Part shown: in pieces, positions 10,915 through 21,700 of the stretch
How the letters are laid out: each line of letters starts with the position of its first letter
Position numbering within the stretch: the first letter of the stretch is position 1
Origin: Nematopogon swammerdamellus
Taxonomy: Eukaryota; Arthropoda; Insecta; Lepidoptera; Adelidae
DNA: 64,000 nt
Direction of reading: 5' to 3'
Assembly (NCBI GenBank): GCA_946902875.1
Contig: OX336345.1
Coordinates: forward strand, 7,967,395-8,031,394
Made by a program: the position numbers and the translations under genes
Notes under the pieces: generated by a model
Databases searched by the model: none
What the model saw: only the letters and a program-made list of their open reading frames with translations
What the model was told of the DNA's origin: nothing

Positions 10915-11405
10915 ACGGAGATGAATTGGATCCTGAGGAAGGACATAGGCTACCTTTTGTCTCAAAAAACAACCCTTAAGGGGGTGAAATAGGGGATGAA
11001 AGTTTGTATGGGGAACCTAGCATTTCTCGAGTTAGGGATATGACAATTCATATTTAGGCTTTTGCTATGAAATAAAGAATTACGTGTTTCAGCGTTTTAG
11101 TTAAATCAACCCTTAAATTAAAATAGGGGATGATTTCCAAATTAGATTTTAGGATTTTATAAAATTTTGTACGGAGATGAATTGCATCCTGAGGAAGGAC
11201 ATAGGCTACCTTTTGTCTCAAAAAACAACCCTTAAGGGGGTGAAATAGGGGATGAACGTTTGTATGGGGAACCCATCATTTCTCAAGTTAGGGATATAAC
11301 GATTCATATTTAGGCTTTTGGTATGAAATAAAGAATAACGTGTTTCAGCGTGTTAGTTAATCAACCCTTAAATTAAAATAGGGGATGATTTCCAAATTAG
11401 ATTTT
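10915..11405. repeat. Direct duplication, 256-bp period, two copies
   Basis: The phrase GAGATGAATTG(G/C)ATCCTGAGG recurs at about 10917 and 11173. Both copies continue through AAGGGGGTGAAATAGGGGATGAA and GTGTTTCAGCG. The repeated AGGGG...TTTGTATGGG blocks are related to the 140-bp units at 6480-7745. Confidence 0.8.
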
Positions 11406-11440
11406 GGGATTAAATGATGGGGAGGGGGAGGGAAGGCGGA

Positions 11441-11873
<433 letters not shown>

Positions 11874-11974
11874 GGGCAGCAGAGGGGCGGGGGCTTAAGT
11901 TTCTTATTTTAATATCGATAGCTTTTTCCCGCGGATTCGCTCGCGTGAAATTCGTATTTCAAAAGAAGAAAGTA

Positions 11975-14030
11975 AGTAACTGAGGGCGAGGCCTACGGTG
12001 GAGCTGCGTTCAGAAAGACTATAATCCTTCTCGAAGAAAGTAAGTAACTAAGGGCGTGGCCGAAGGCCGACCTGTATCCTGGAAGACGCTAAACCTTCTC
12101 GATGACAGTAAGTAACTATGGGCGATAGTTACTTACTTTCTTAAAGATGGTTTATAGTCTTCCTGAACGCAGCTCGGCCTTCGGCGTCGCCCTCAATTAC
12201 TTAATTTCTTCGAGAAGGTTTATAGTTTTCCTGAACGCAGCTCGGCCTTCGGCCTCGCCCTCTGTTACTTACTTTCTTCGAAAAGGTCATCGTCTTCCTG
12301 AACGCAGCTCGGCCTTCGGCCTCGCCCTCTGTTGCTTACTTTCTTCGAGAAGGTTTATAGTCTTCCTGAACGCAGCTCGGCCCTCGGCCTCACCCTCACT
12401 TACTTTCTGCGAGAAGGTTTATAGTCTTCCTGAACGTAGCTCGGCCTTCGGCCTCGCCCTCAGTTACTTAATTTCTTCGAGAAAGTTTATCGTCTTCGTG
12501 AACGCAGCTCGGCCTTCGGCCTCGCCCTCAGTTACTACTTCGAGAAGGTTTATCGTCTTCCTGAACGCAGCTCGGCCTTCGGCCTCGCCCTTTGTTACTT
12601 ACTTTCATCGAGAAGGTTTATAGTCTTCCTGAACGCAGCTCGGCCTTCGGCCTCGCCCTTAGTTACTTACTTTCTTTGAGAAAGTTTATCGTCTTCCTGA
12701 ACGCAGCTCGGCCTTCGGCCTCACCCTTTGCTACTTACTTTCTTCGAGAAGGTTTATAGTCTTCCTAAACGCAGCTCGGCCTTCGGCCTCGCCCATTGTT
12801 ACGTACTTTTTTCGAGAAGGTTTATAGTCTTCCTTAACGCAGCTCGGCCTTCGGTCTCGCCCTCAGTTACTTACTTTGTTCGAGAAAGTTTATCGTTTTC
12901 CTGAACGCAGCTCGGCCTTCGGCCTCACTCTTTGTTACTTACTTTCATCGAGAAGCTTTATAGTCTTCCTGAACGCCGCTCGGCCTTCGGCCTCGCCCTT
13001 TGTTACTTACTTTCTTCGAGAAGGTTTATAGTCTTACTGAACGTAGCTCGGCCTTCAGTTTCGGGCATAGTTACTTACTTTCTTTGAGAAGGTTTATAGT
13101 CTTCCTGAACGCAGCTTGGCCTTCGGCTTCGCCCTTAGTTACTTACTTTCTTCGAGAAGGTTTATAGTCTTCCTCAACGCAGCTCGGCGTTCAGCCTCGC
13201 CCTTTGTTACTTAATTTCTTCGAGAAGGTTTATAGTCTTCCTGAACGCAGCTCGGCCTTCGGCCTCGCCCTCAGTTACTTACTTTCTTTGAGAAAATTTA
13301 TCGTCTTCCTGAACGCAGCTCGGCCTTCGGCCTCACCCTTTGCTACTTACTTTCTTCGAGAAGGTTTATAGTCTTCCTAAACGCAGCTCGGCCTTCGTCC
13401 TCGCCCTTTCTTACTTACTTTATTCGAGAAGGTTTATAGTCTTCCTGTTCGCAGCTCGGCCTTCGGCCTCGCCCTCAGTTACTTACTTTCTTCGAGAAAG
13501 TTTATCGTCTTCCTGAACGCAGCTCGGCGTTCGGCCTCGCCCTTTGTTACTTACTTTCTTCTAGAAGGTTTATAGTCTTCCTGAACGCAGCTCGGCCTTC
13601 GGCCTCGCCCTCAGCTACTTACTTTCTTTGAGAAAGTTTATCGTCTTCCTGAACGCAGCTCGGCCTTCGGCCTCGCCCTTTGTTACTTACTTTCTTCGAG
13701 AAGGTTTATATTCTTCATGAACGCAGCTCGGCCTTCGGCCTCGCCCTTTGTTACTTAATTTCTTCGAGAAGGTTTATAGTCTTTCTGAATGCAGCTCGGC
13801 CTTCGGTTTCGCCCATAGTTACGTACTTTCTTTGAGAAGGTTTATAGTCTTCCTGAACGCAGCTCGGCCTTCGACCTCGCCCTCAGTTGCGTACTTTCTT
13901 CGAGAAGGTTTATAGTCTTCCTGAACGCAGCTCGGCCTTCGGCCTCGCCCTTAGTTACTACTTTCTTCGAGAAGGTTTATAGTCTTCCTGAACGCAGCTC
14001 GGCCTTCGGCCTCGCCCTCAGTTACTTACT
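11975..14030. repeat. 68-bp minisatellite array, block 3, with an inversion junction at about 12123
   Basis: About two inverted units lie at 11975-12123, next to about 28 plus-oriented units at 12124-14030. The junction reads ACTATGGGCGATAGTTACTTAC. An inverted Helitron hairpin end (CCCGCGGATTCGCTCGCG, about 11929-11946) sits just left, so the array and its Helitron end were inverted together. Confidence 0.85.
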
Positions 14031-14093
14031 TTCTTCTTTGAAATACGAATTTCACGCGAGCGGAGCCGCGGGCTCAGCTAGTACACTTATAAA

Positions 14094-14152
14094 GGAAAGT
14101 TAATTAACAACAAGGAAAGTTAATTAACAACAAGGAAAGTTAAATATCAATA
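14094..14152. repeat. 20-bp tandem repeat, three copies
   Basis: AAGGAAAGTTAATTAACAAC is repeated twice, with a third partial copy. Confidence 0.85.
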
Positions 14153-14723
14153 TTCTCTGAAGATTACAATGACATCTTAATCTTAAAATTACTGATTTTT
14201 TACTGAATAAAAATATTATAAAAGCCATTACAAATACATAATAAATACCGTCGAAAATATTATATAAATTTTAAAGAATTGGCAGAAGGACCCGGCATCC
14301 AAGCCAATAATTAAAAAAAAATTGACCATAGACACATTTCTGATCGGTCTGCCTGCCAGTGTTGCCATGTTAGGAGATTTTCTCCTAGATTCAGGAGAAT
14401 TTCAGTGGTGCTAGGAGAACTTTTTGCCTGTCAGGAGAGTAGGAGAAAATTTAGGAGAAAGATAATCACTACAGGAGAAGATTTAGGAGTGAGAAACTCG
14501 GGATTAAAATAAAAACATATATTTACTAAGAACAAACAAATATGTCGGTATTTACGGTGACAACACAATGAATGAACTGTCTGTGAAGCAACCAACCAAC
14601 TTGCTCAAGTCACACAATACGATAGGATTTGTCTTTTGATAAGAACAAGGTACACTTTCTTGCTCTTTGGATAGGATAACGTGATACTCTGTGATTACAC
14701 TGACACTACCGGGCGGGCCAAAC

Positions 14724-16059
14724 CAGGCGCGGCTTCAGGATTTCATTTTGGGGGGGGCCATTGGAATTTTTAAAGTGATTTTAAGGGTTATTCCTCTTTC
14801 GATATCCGTCATTTCTGTAGTATTATTTTCATTTTATTTTAAATGTAATAAGAAAAAAAGTGGGACCTGTGCCTAAATAAATAAATGTATTATTTATTAT
14901 CATTATTTATTTTGAACTTTTAAAGAAACAGAAAATTGGAAATAATATTGTATTTAACAAATTTTTGTTTATTAAAAAGTCAAAAATAAAATAAAAATAA
15001 AACACAAATGGCGTATGGCGAAAGAGGAATAACCCATCGTTACTGAACATTTACTGTATACCCAAACTGAAATATTTTAAAAAGAAAGTTCTTCTCGCTG
15101 TCTTAACCTCAGTACACGTGTGGCGATAGGGTAATAATTGAAGGGATTATTAAATATAACAGGATTAAACAAAACCTTTTCAGAAATAAGCTTCTAAAAG
15201 TTTATAGCAGTGAGTATACAAACAATAAGAGATGAGTAGATGACTAACTAAATAGTCGTCAGTCTCATCTGTCCTTCGAACAAAAGGTACCATAAAATGT
15301 AGTAAATGAGAGATATTGAAAATGAACTAGGTAGTGATGTGACGTAGCTCGACATATTTACGTTATTATAGCTTTTAATTATTGCCAATAGAATAAATGT
15401 TACTCAAAGTTACAACTAAATTCAAAAAGAAACTAAGGAACCAAAAATATGTATTCCTCTAAATAACTTTAACTAAAGAAGGTATAAATAGACGAAGCTA
15501 AAATACTCCACTATAATTTCTCACGAATTGGATAGTTTTGCAAGTACTTATGTGTGAAATCATTAATATTCTAAGGTTAATAATAAAAATTAAATACCTC
15601 CTATAAAGTAAAATTGAAATGAAATTTAAATAAAAATTTAAAATAAATAAAGATTCTAATGTCGATAGTCCATGTGCGTGTGACTTGGACCTCACTAACA
15701 GATAACAAAAAGATTAGGCAGGCCTGGTTGGCTACTACGGAATAATGCGAGAATAGGTAGAGTTGAAACAAATAACAAAAATTGCTGCTCGTAAAATCAT
15801 AAAAATAAAGACTCATTCATTCCTACATTCTCCCACTAATAAATACAACAAAAAATGTGTATCCTTGAATTGCAGTGCACCCAGGTGTGTTTCAAGTCAA
15901 GAAAGAACGTTTCCTTCTATGGGTCTGCCTTTTGTTTTGTATTTCTTTGTTTACAGAATGAGTGGTAAGTTGTTTAGAACTGCAACTCGGTACCTTTACA
16001 ATATTACGTTTTGGGGGGGGCCATGGCCCCTATGGCCCCCCCCCCTGGAGCCGCGCCTG
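14724..16059. mobile_element. hAT-type element (inner, nested), 8-bp target duplication GGCCAAAC
   Basis: The left end is CAGGCGCGGCTTCAGG and the right end CCTGGAGCCGCGCCTG. The flanks are identical: GGCCAAAC at 14716-14723 and 16060-16067. The TIR continues into a poly-G/GGCC block on both sides. The 1.34-kb AT-rich interior has no recognisable coding sequence, so the element is non-autonomous. It is younger than the outer hAT it interrupts. Confidence 0.85.
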
Positions 16060-16084
16060 GGCCAAACCGAACGAACATTTTGTT

Positions 16085-16250
16085 ATCAATCAATGTTATT
16101 TACATGTATTCTTTGTAATAATCAGTAGTATTACTACGCCTACGTCGACAGTCTGTCCGTCAGTCCGCAGTACTTTAATAAACCTATTACGGTACAAAAG
16201 ATACAACCCTTAATAGCATTGTGTTATTTATTATTGGCGGACATCCTATC
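16085..16250 (+). repeat. Fragment of the GGTTCCGTA/GGAACCCT dispersed repeat
   Basis: Contains GTCTGTCCGTCAGTCCG and CCTATTACGGTACAAAAGATACAACCCTTAATA, the internal signature found in better copies at 28497-28830, 51690-51950 and 53625-53925. Confidence 0.5.
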
Positions 16251-16619
16251 AAATAATAAGACAAAAAAAAAAAAACAAATAATTAAAACAGACGAATTAC
16301 GTGGTGGTTAGAATGGCAATCGTGGCTATGACGGGAGGACATATAGTTATTGGCGGAGAAGTGATCGAACAGGTTGAAGGAAGAGTAGGTACGTATATCT
16401 CGGACAAATGCTGCTTGGTAGACAAGGTATCCTTAAGGAGGTCGAGGGACGAATTCAATTAAGGTGGGTTGCCACGGAAATTTAAAATTCGCTCCGAGGT
16501 CAGACCCGTATATATTGTCCTCCTAGTACGGGTGTGAAACGTGAGCTCTGACTATAGTTGTTTCCAAAGTTGCTCAGCGAGCGATGGAAATAGCCATGCT
16601 GGGCTGGCCTGGGAGTATA

Positions 16620-16915
16620 GCTACGCGAAATGATGCGTAATAAATGAGGCAATCCCCCGACGCACCAAAGTAATCGATATTGGAAACCAGGTGGATAAAC
16701 TAAAATGGCAGTGGGCTGGGCACGTTAGCCGAAGGGACGACGACCGTTGGAGTAACCATTGGCGGCCGTGGACAGGAAAACGGAGTGTGGGAAAACCACC
16801 CGCCAGGTGGGACGCCGACATGAAGTATGTCGGCGGAAAAAGTGGTCCGTACCGCTGAAGGCCGAGAGACTGGAGGAAAATTGAAGGCGAATGTCCAGCA
16901 GTAGACGCTTACATG
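16620..16915 (+). pseudogene. RTE-type non-LTR retrotransposon 3' fragment
   Basis: A plus-strand translation shows WQWAGHVSRRDDDRW and then HWRPWTGKRSVGKPPARWD, the conserved tail of RTE-type reverse transcriptases in insects. Frameshifts and stops break the frame, and only about 90 codons remain. It is a dead 5'-truncated insertion. Related fragments lie at 37803-38115 and 46905-47025. Confidence 0.75.
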
Positions 16916-17090
16916 CTGCCTGACTGACAGAGAACCCTCGGTGCGCGAGTTCGACTCGCACTTGACTGGTTTTCAGGCTGAAAAAGATACAGCTCTTTAT
17001 AGGTAAGACAAACAGACAGACGGACAGATGGCCTAGGCTTAGTAATATGGTCCCGTACGGATAAGGAACACTAAAAAGGTGGTGATATTT
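16915..17090 (-). repeat. GGTTCCGTA/GGAACCCT repeat, partial
   Basis: Carries AACCCTCGGTGCGCGAGTTCGACTCGCAC at one end and GGTCCCGTACGG at the other, with GACAGACGGACAGA in between. Confidence 0.6.
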
Positions 17091-17209
17091 TTATAATTTG
17101 AATAACAGGAGAATTTTTTAGGATGAAAATTTTCTAGGAGATTTTTAGGAGATTTTCGAAGTCAATCTAGGAGAATTTCAAAATTTGAGTTGGCAACACT
17201 GCTGCCTGC

Positions 17210-17868
17210 TGTATTAATTCCCGTGATATAATTTATCTCTTATTTCAATATGCTAGTTATTCCAACAGCGTTAGGTTCTAATTCCAACAACACCACCAAA
17301 AACAGCATTCTAGCGATACAGCACTTTATAAAACAGCTGCGATATAAAAACAGCAGATCATTATAACGTGCTGTTGAAAAACAGCCGTTATCCCCCTCTC
17401 TTTGTTACTATGATTTGTTTTTTCATTAATGGCTTGGATGCCACGTCCTTTTGCCATTTCTTTTTTCCATTCTATATCTTTTCTATTGTGTCATCGTAAA
17501 TATTTTTATATTATTTGCGCTCAGATAACTCCGACCGAGGATAACTCTAATTTTAAAATTATTCAACTCAATATTCCCTTATTTTGATCATGTTCAGAAA
17601 ATAATGCCATCTGTGTTGCCATAGCGAGAATAAGAGGCGGTACAAAAGTAGCGCGTGAAAAAAATTGGCGCGAATCTTTTAAATGTTCGTCTGCGGAGCA
17701 GTGGAGGCAGTCCACTAATTGTGTGTACTTTCAACCAAGTTAAACAAACAGTTAAATGGAAAGTGAGTTACATGTATTTTTAGAAAGCAATACAACAATA
17801 ATAAATAATAAATCATAGTCAATTTGTAAAGCTTAGTAAATTAAATCAATATGCAAAAATAAAATGCT
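17210..17868. other. AT-rich intergenic DNA with CAGCAG phrases
   Basis: CAGCATTCTAG, CAGCAGATCATTATAACGTGCTG and related phrases at 17300-17390 resemble those near 5895-6240. The last stretch is downstream of the pseudoprotease gene. I see no other gene. Confidence 0.4.
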
Positions 17869-18745
17869 TTACTGTGATAAATGAAAAACCAAGACAATGG
17901 ATAATAGCGATATATAAATTGCTGGAGATTTCATGCTCACAGGAGCACTGGATATCACCTCCAGGTTAGATTTGCGCTCGGGCTTCAAGGCGTCATAAGG
18001 AGTTGACGAGGCCCACCAGTTCGAGTTAACATCACCAGCGAAATTGAAAGTGGACGTAGGAGGAGTACTGCTCATGGTGGTGGTCGTAGTGTTTCTTGCG
18101 GAAAGCTCGTCATCATCACGGTACTCTGCCGCTGAGTCTATTGAATTTTCACCATATTCTCCTGGTTTGAAGTCGGCGCGGTAAGGTTCGTATTCGATCA
18201 TCTCCAGATTTGCCGTCGTCGACCGGCTGTTAGGTTGGGAGAAATTAATTTTGCGAGAGCCCGCTCGTTTTGTAGAACGTGTTGGAGAAAAACTGGTTGA
18301 AGTTTGCTTGCGTTGTTTCTGTAGTTTTTCTTTTACCTTCACTCGCTCATCCTCTGAACTTGTTTCGCTTTCTTCGGTTCCATCCTGACTCGACTCAGAG
18401 TAATCTTCAGAATCCACGCTGACGCTGCCGCTGCCGCTACCGCTGCCGCTGCCGCTGCCGCTGCCGCTGCCGCTGCCGCTGCCGCTGCCGCTGCTGCTGC
18501 CGCTGCCGCTGCCCTTCTTCTCATTTTTTTTGTCACTGGAGATTTCAATAACCATTCTATCATTTTCTTCGTCAGTGTATGAGGAAAGTTTGACTAAGTT
18601 GAGATTACGTTGTGCTGACTTGCTGAGAGGCGATTTAGTGTGAATAGGTGATACTGTATTACGGGCACGCAGCGCAGGACGTGAAGTTTTGAATTTTTTC
18701 TCGCTGATCAGTTGAATCTCAATGCAATATTTCGAACAGGGAAGT
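17869..18745 (-). CDS. Pseudoprotease last exon: Gly-Ser repeat, acidic tail, hydrophobic C-terminus
   Basis: The acceptor TTACATTTCAG precedes 18745. The 291-residue segment starts LPCSKYCIEIQLI, is basic up to about 18560, then has a Gly-Ser dipeptide repeat, a Ser/Glu/Asp-rich stretch, a Thr-rich run and a terminal hydrophobic segment (IYISLLSIVLVFHL), with the stop at 17869-17871. The tail could be a transmembrane anchor or GPI signal. Confidence 0.75.
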
Positions 18746-21700
18746 CTGAAATGTAAATAACTTTATTATGGCCTTCGCAAAGCTCTCTTCACAATCTTGG
18801 AACGATTATGGAAGAACAAAGCTTTGATACCAAAATAATATATATTTTAAGCGTTTGAATTTATAAACCTAGGGATTGCAGACTGGTCTTCCGCTCTTGT
18901 CACATTCAACACATTTGGTATAATAATACCTACGAATTTCGTATACTGAAAGTTAATAACCTCTTCTAACGTTCTTGGTTAATATATTAGAGATATATAT
19001 ATAAAGGCACATTTACATTGCGTCACGGACGTCAGAGCTACTCTCTTTTTACTCTGTCGAGAACTGACCCTTTTTGTTTACTCTTCGTGTATACACGTTC
19101 AGCAAGTCAAAAGCGTCACCAACTGACTTCAGCGTATACACTAGGTCAGCAGGTCTATTCTTGTAAATTCTGACAGCGGAATCAGCGCTGTTGTGGCGCT
19201 GATAGCCACTTTGGTAAGTGGCTCTCGGCGCCACAACAGCGCTGATTCCGCTGTCAGAATTTACAAGAATAGACCTGCAGAGCTGCTGCCGAGAACTGAC
19301 CCTTTTTGTGGTCTGTTAATCAAAGCTGGCGCGTGCACAGTACTCACACCAATGAAATTGTGCAAGTGCGAGTGAGACAGATCGGTATGCAGTGCGACGT
19401 CACCCGTGCGCTTACACACAGACACTACGCGATAGTGTTAGTACGGGCCAGCTTTGATTAACAGACCTGTAATAAGCACGTTCAGCAAGTCAAGACCATC
19501 ACCGAATGACTTCAGCGTACCTATACACGTGGTCAGAGCCGCTGGGGCGGAGGCAGGACGTTTTATGCATGGCAAAGAATGGTCAAGCATGGCTGTACCT
19601 GTGGCAGGGTGCAGGCACAGGGAATAATAAAAAAAAACGTATATAAAACTATTCATACATACACATTTTAATTCAATCTAAAAGATATCGAAAACTTTCA
19701 AATGGAATTCTACTACTATCTGTGTCGCTTATGACTTATACCCCACTCTGGATAACATCCTGGCTACCTAGGTAAGTCTTTGGCGGAGCATGCTGACTTC
19801 GAAAATAGTCGTTCTGATTCGTGAGCGCTGCGCTTACTTGAAAACTTTACACGATAGCAGTTAGGTATCGAATGGTGCTGATTCTAAACTAAGACTAAAT
19901 GTAAACCTGCCTTAACATATGTACCCCAATATTTCAGTCAATATAATTTAAATCAAGGTATAATGAAAAAAATAATGTATCTAATTGGATCGATAGCGCT
20001 TTTAAAGTGCAAGGATATTCCATTAATTAAGGTCTAAATAAAGTGGTTATAAAACTAACTCATCGCACGCTCCGGCGTCGTGAGCGCAATCCAAGAATCT
20101 TCTCCATCGCGCTAAACTCTGGAGAGTATGGGTGGTGCCACATCCAGCGTCTATGGGTTGCCCTGTCGGGTGTGCCACGCGACTCAGAACACCACACAGT
20201 TTGCCTTCGCACACCAAGCCAGTGCCCCAGTCAGTCTGCAATATAATTTAGAACTCTTGGCTGTGATGGTTGTGGGATTTCGTTCACTTCCTTGACGGCA
20301 GCATTTTGACTATAGGTACTAACCAGAAGGGATGGTGTTCAATAACCTGTATAATAATGGTAGCCTTTTCTGGTTGCTGTAAATAAGAAGTCAGCACGGG
20401 GTCTTCTTAGGCCCGTGTTGACTTCTTTATTCTTCTTTTAAGCAAGTCGAGAAACCGACAACAGTCACGCCTATGGCCAGCAGTAGATTTCAGTGTTGAA
20501 GATGATAAATGAAAATAGGTAAAATGTGGGTAATGAAAGACCGTAGAGACATGCCTAATATTAGCCAATAGACTGAATTTATATATAACGCCTTACCCTA
20601 CCTAACACACATAGACTGAATTTATATAAAACACCAAGCCATTTTAATTAACTTTTAAATTAGCCAATCCATGAAGACACAAACTTATAGCTAAAAACGT
20701 TTGCCGATTGGTAGGCAATTACCTGACAGAAGCTAGCTCCGTGTGTACACATGACGTGTTTGCTCATAGCCGACCAGTGATGATTATCAGCGAGCATATT
20801 GTCACGACGACACTGGTCGGAACTCAGCGTGTGAACGTCGAAAATGCGGAACTGAAACCAAAATAATAGTAAAAACAAGAAAATTACCAAATGAACTAAA
20901 TATGCTAGGTAAAAGGAGTTTCTCGTTGATGTCATGCATGTTCAAAAGCAATTTAGTCGTTGCAAAGCTAACGATTGAATATCCGACCCAACCATTCCTT
21001 GAATGAAAGCACTTACAAGTTAAGTTAACTTAAAATAAAACGTATGTTCTCTCACAATTATGTCATGATTATCATTTTTGCCGTCCAAGGAGCGTTTATG
21101 AAGTCCCCTAATATTTCTAACTTCATTGTTTTCTGATTCTTGGTCTTCGTACTCTCCTTTTCTTGTTGTTTCGGGAACAACTATTGGAGTGTCTTTAAAA
21201 CTAATGTTTAGCGTCTCTACTTCCGTGAAGAGATTTCTAGTTGTTGTGGCTTCGGCGGTAGTACTAATATTGACAGTATTCTTAAGAATTGTAGGAGTAT
21301 TTTTGTATGTGTCTTCAGATATATAGGAAGTAACTCCAAGAGTTGAGGATATATTTCCATTGATGAGATCTTGAATAGTAGTATGAGATGATACGTTGAC
21401 CTCAACATTGTAGGTATTAACTGTTGAATTATTGAATAAAGGAGTAGTCATAGAGTGGTTATCGTAGTCTGCTGAGAACAACAATTCATTAAAGCTTGTG
21501 AAAGCAAGATTTCGCGGAGGCGGTGTAGTTGTTAATGATTCGTCCGGATGTTCCTCGGTATGCTGAAAAGACCATAAGTTTGTGAAATTTTATAAATTAT
21601 TAATTATATAGACAGCCGTTCACGTAGCACGAGAGGTCCTGACCTGATGTTCTAAATCCGGTGTGAAAAGTCTAAAACAGTAATCATAACAATTTAGTGT

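Larger units (their letters stand above)
14357..17201. mobile_element. hAT-type element (outer), 8-bp target duplication CTGCCTGC
   Basis: It starts CAGTGTTGCCA at 14357 and ends TGGCAACACTG at 17201, both typical of hAT. It is flanked by exact direct repeats CTGCCTGC at 14349-14356 and 17202-17209. Both subterminal regions (14370-14500 and 17105-17185) are dense in AGGAGA / TCTCCT motifs, as expected of repeated hAT transposase-binding sites. No transposase gene is present; the interior holds another hAT element, an RTE tail and GGAACCCT-type repeat. Confidence 0.8.
14271..17475. repeat. Inverted repeat pair flanking the nested hAT elements
   Basis: GGCAGAAGGACCCGGCATCC...AAGCC at 14281-14305 is the reverse complement of GGCTTGGATGCCACGTCCTTTTGCC at about 17431-17455, with imperfect extension on both sides. 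It is probably an older MITE split by the hAT insertion at 14357-17201. Confidence 0.5.

Noticed and set aside
19438..19656. 72-codon minus-strand frame as an exon of the pseudoprotease gene
   Set aside because: It overlaps the direct-repeat block at 19020-19560. The flanking exons already join in phase without it.
20660..20935. 91-codon frame as a separate membrane protein
   Set aside because: The hydrophobic start (LVIFLFLLLFWFQ) is the intron just before the acceptor at 20851. Only 20723-20851 is coding.
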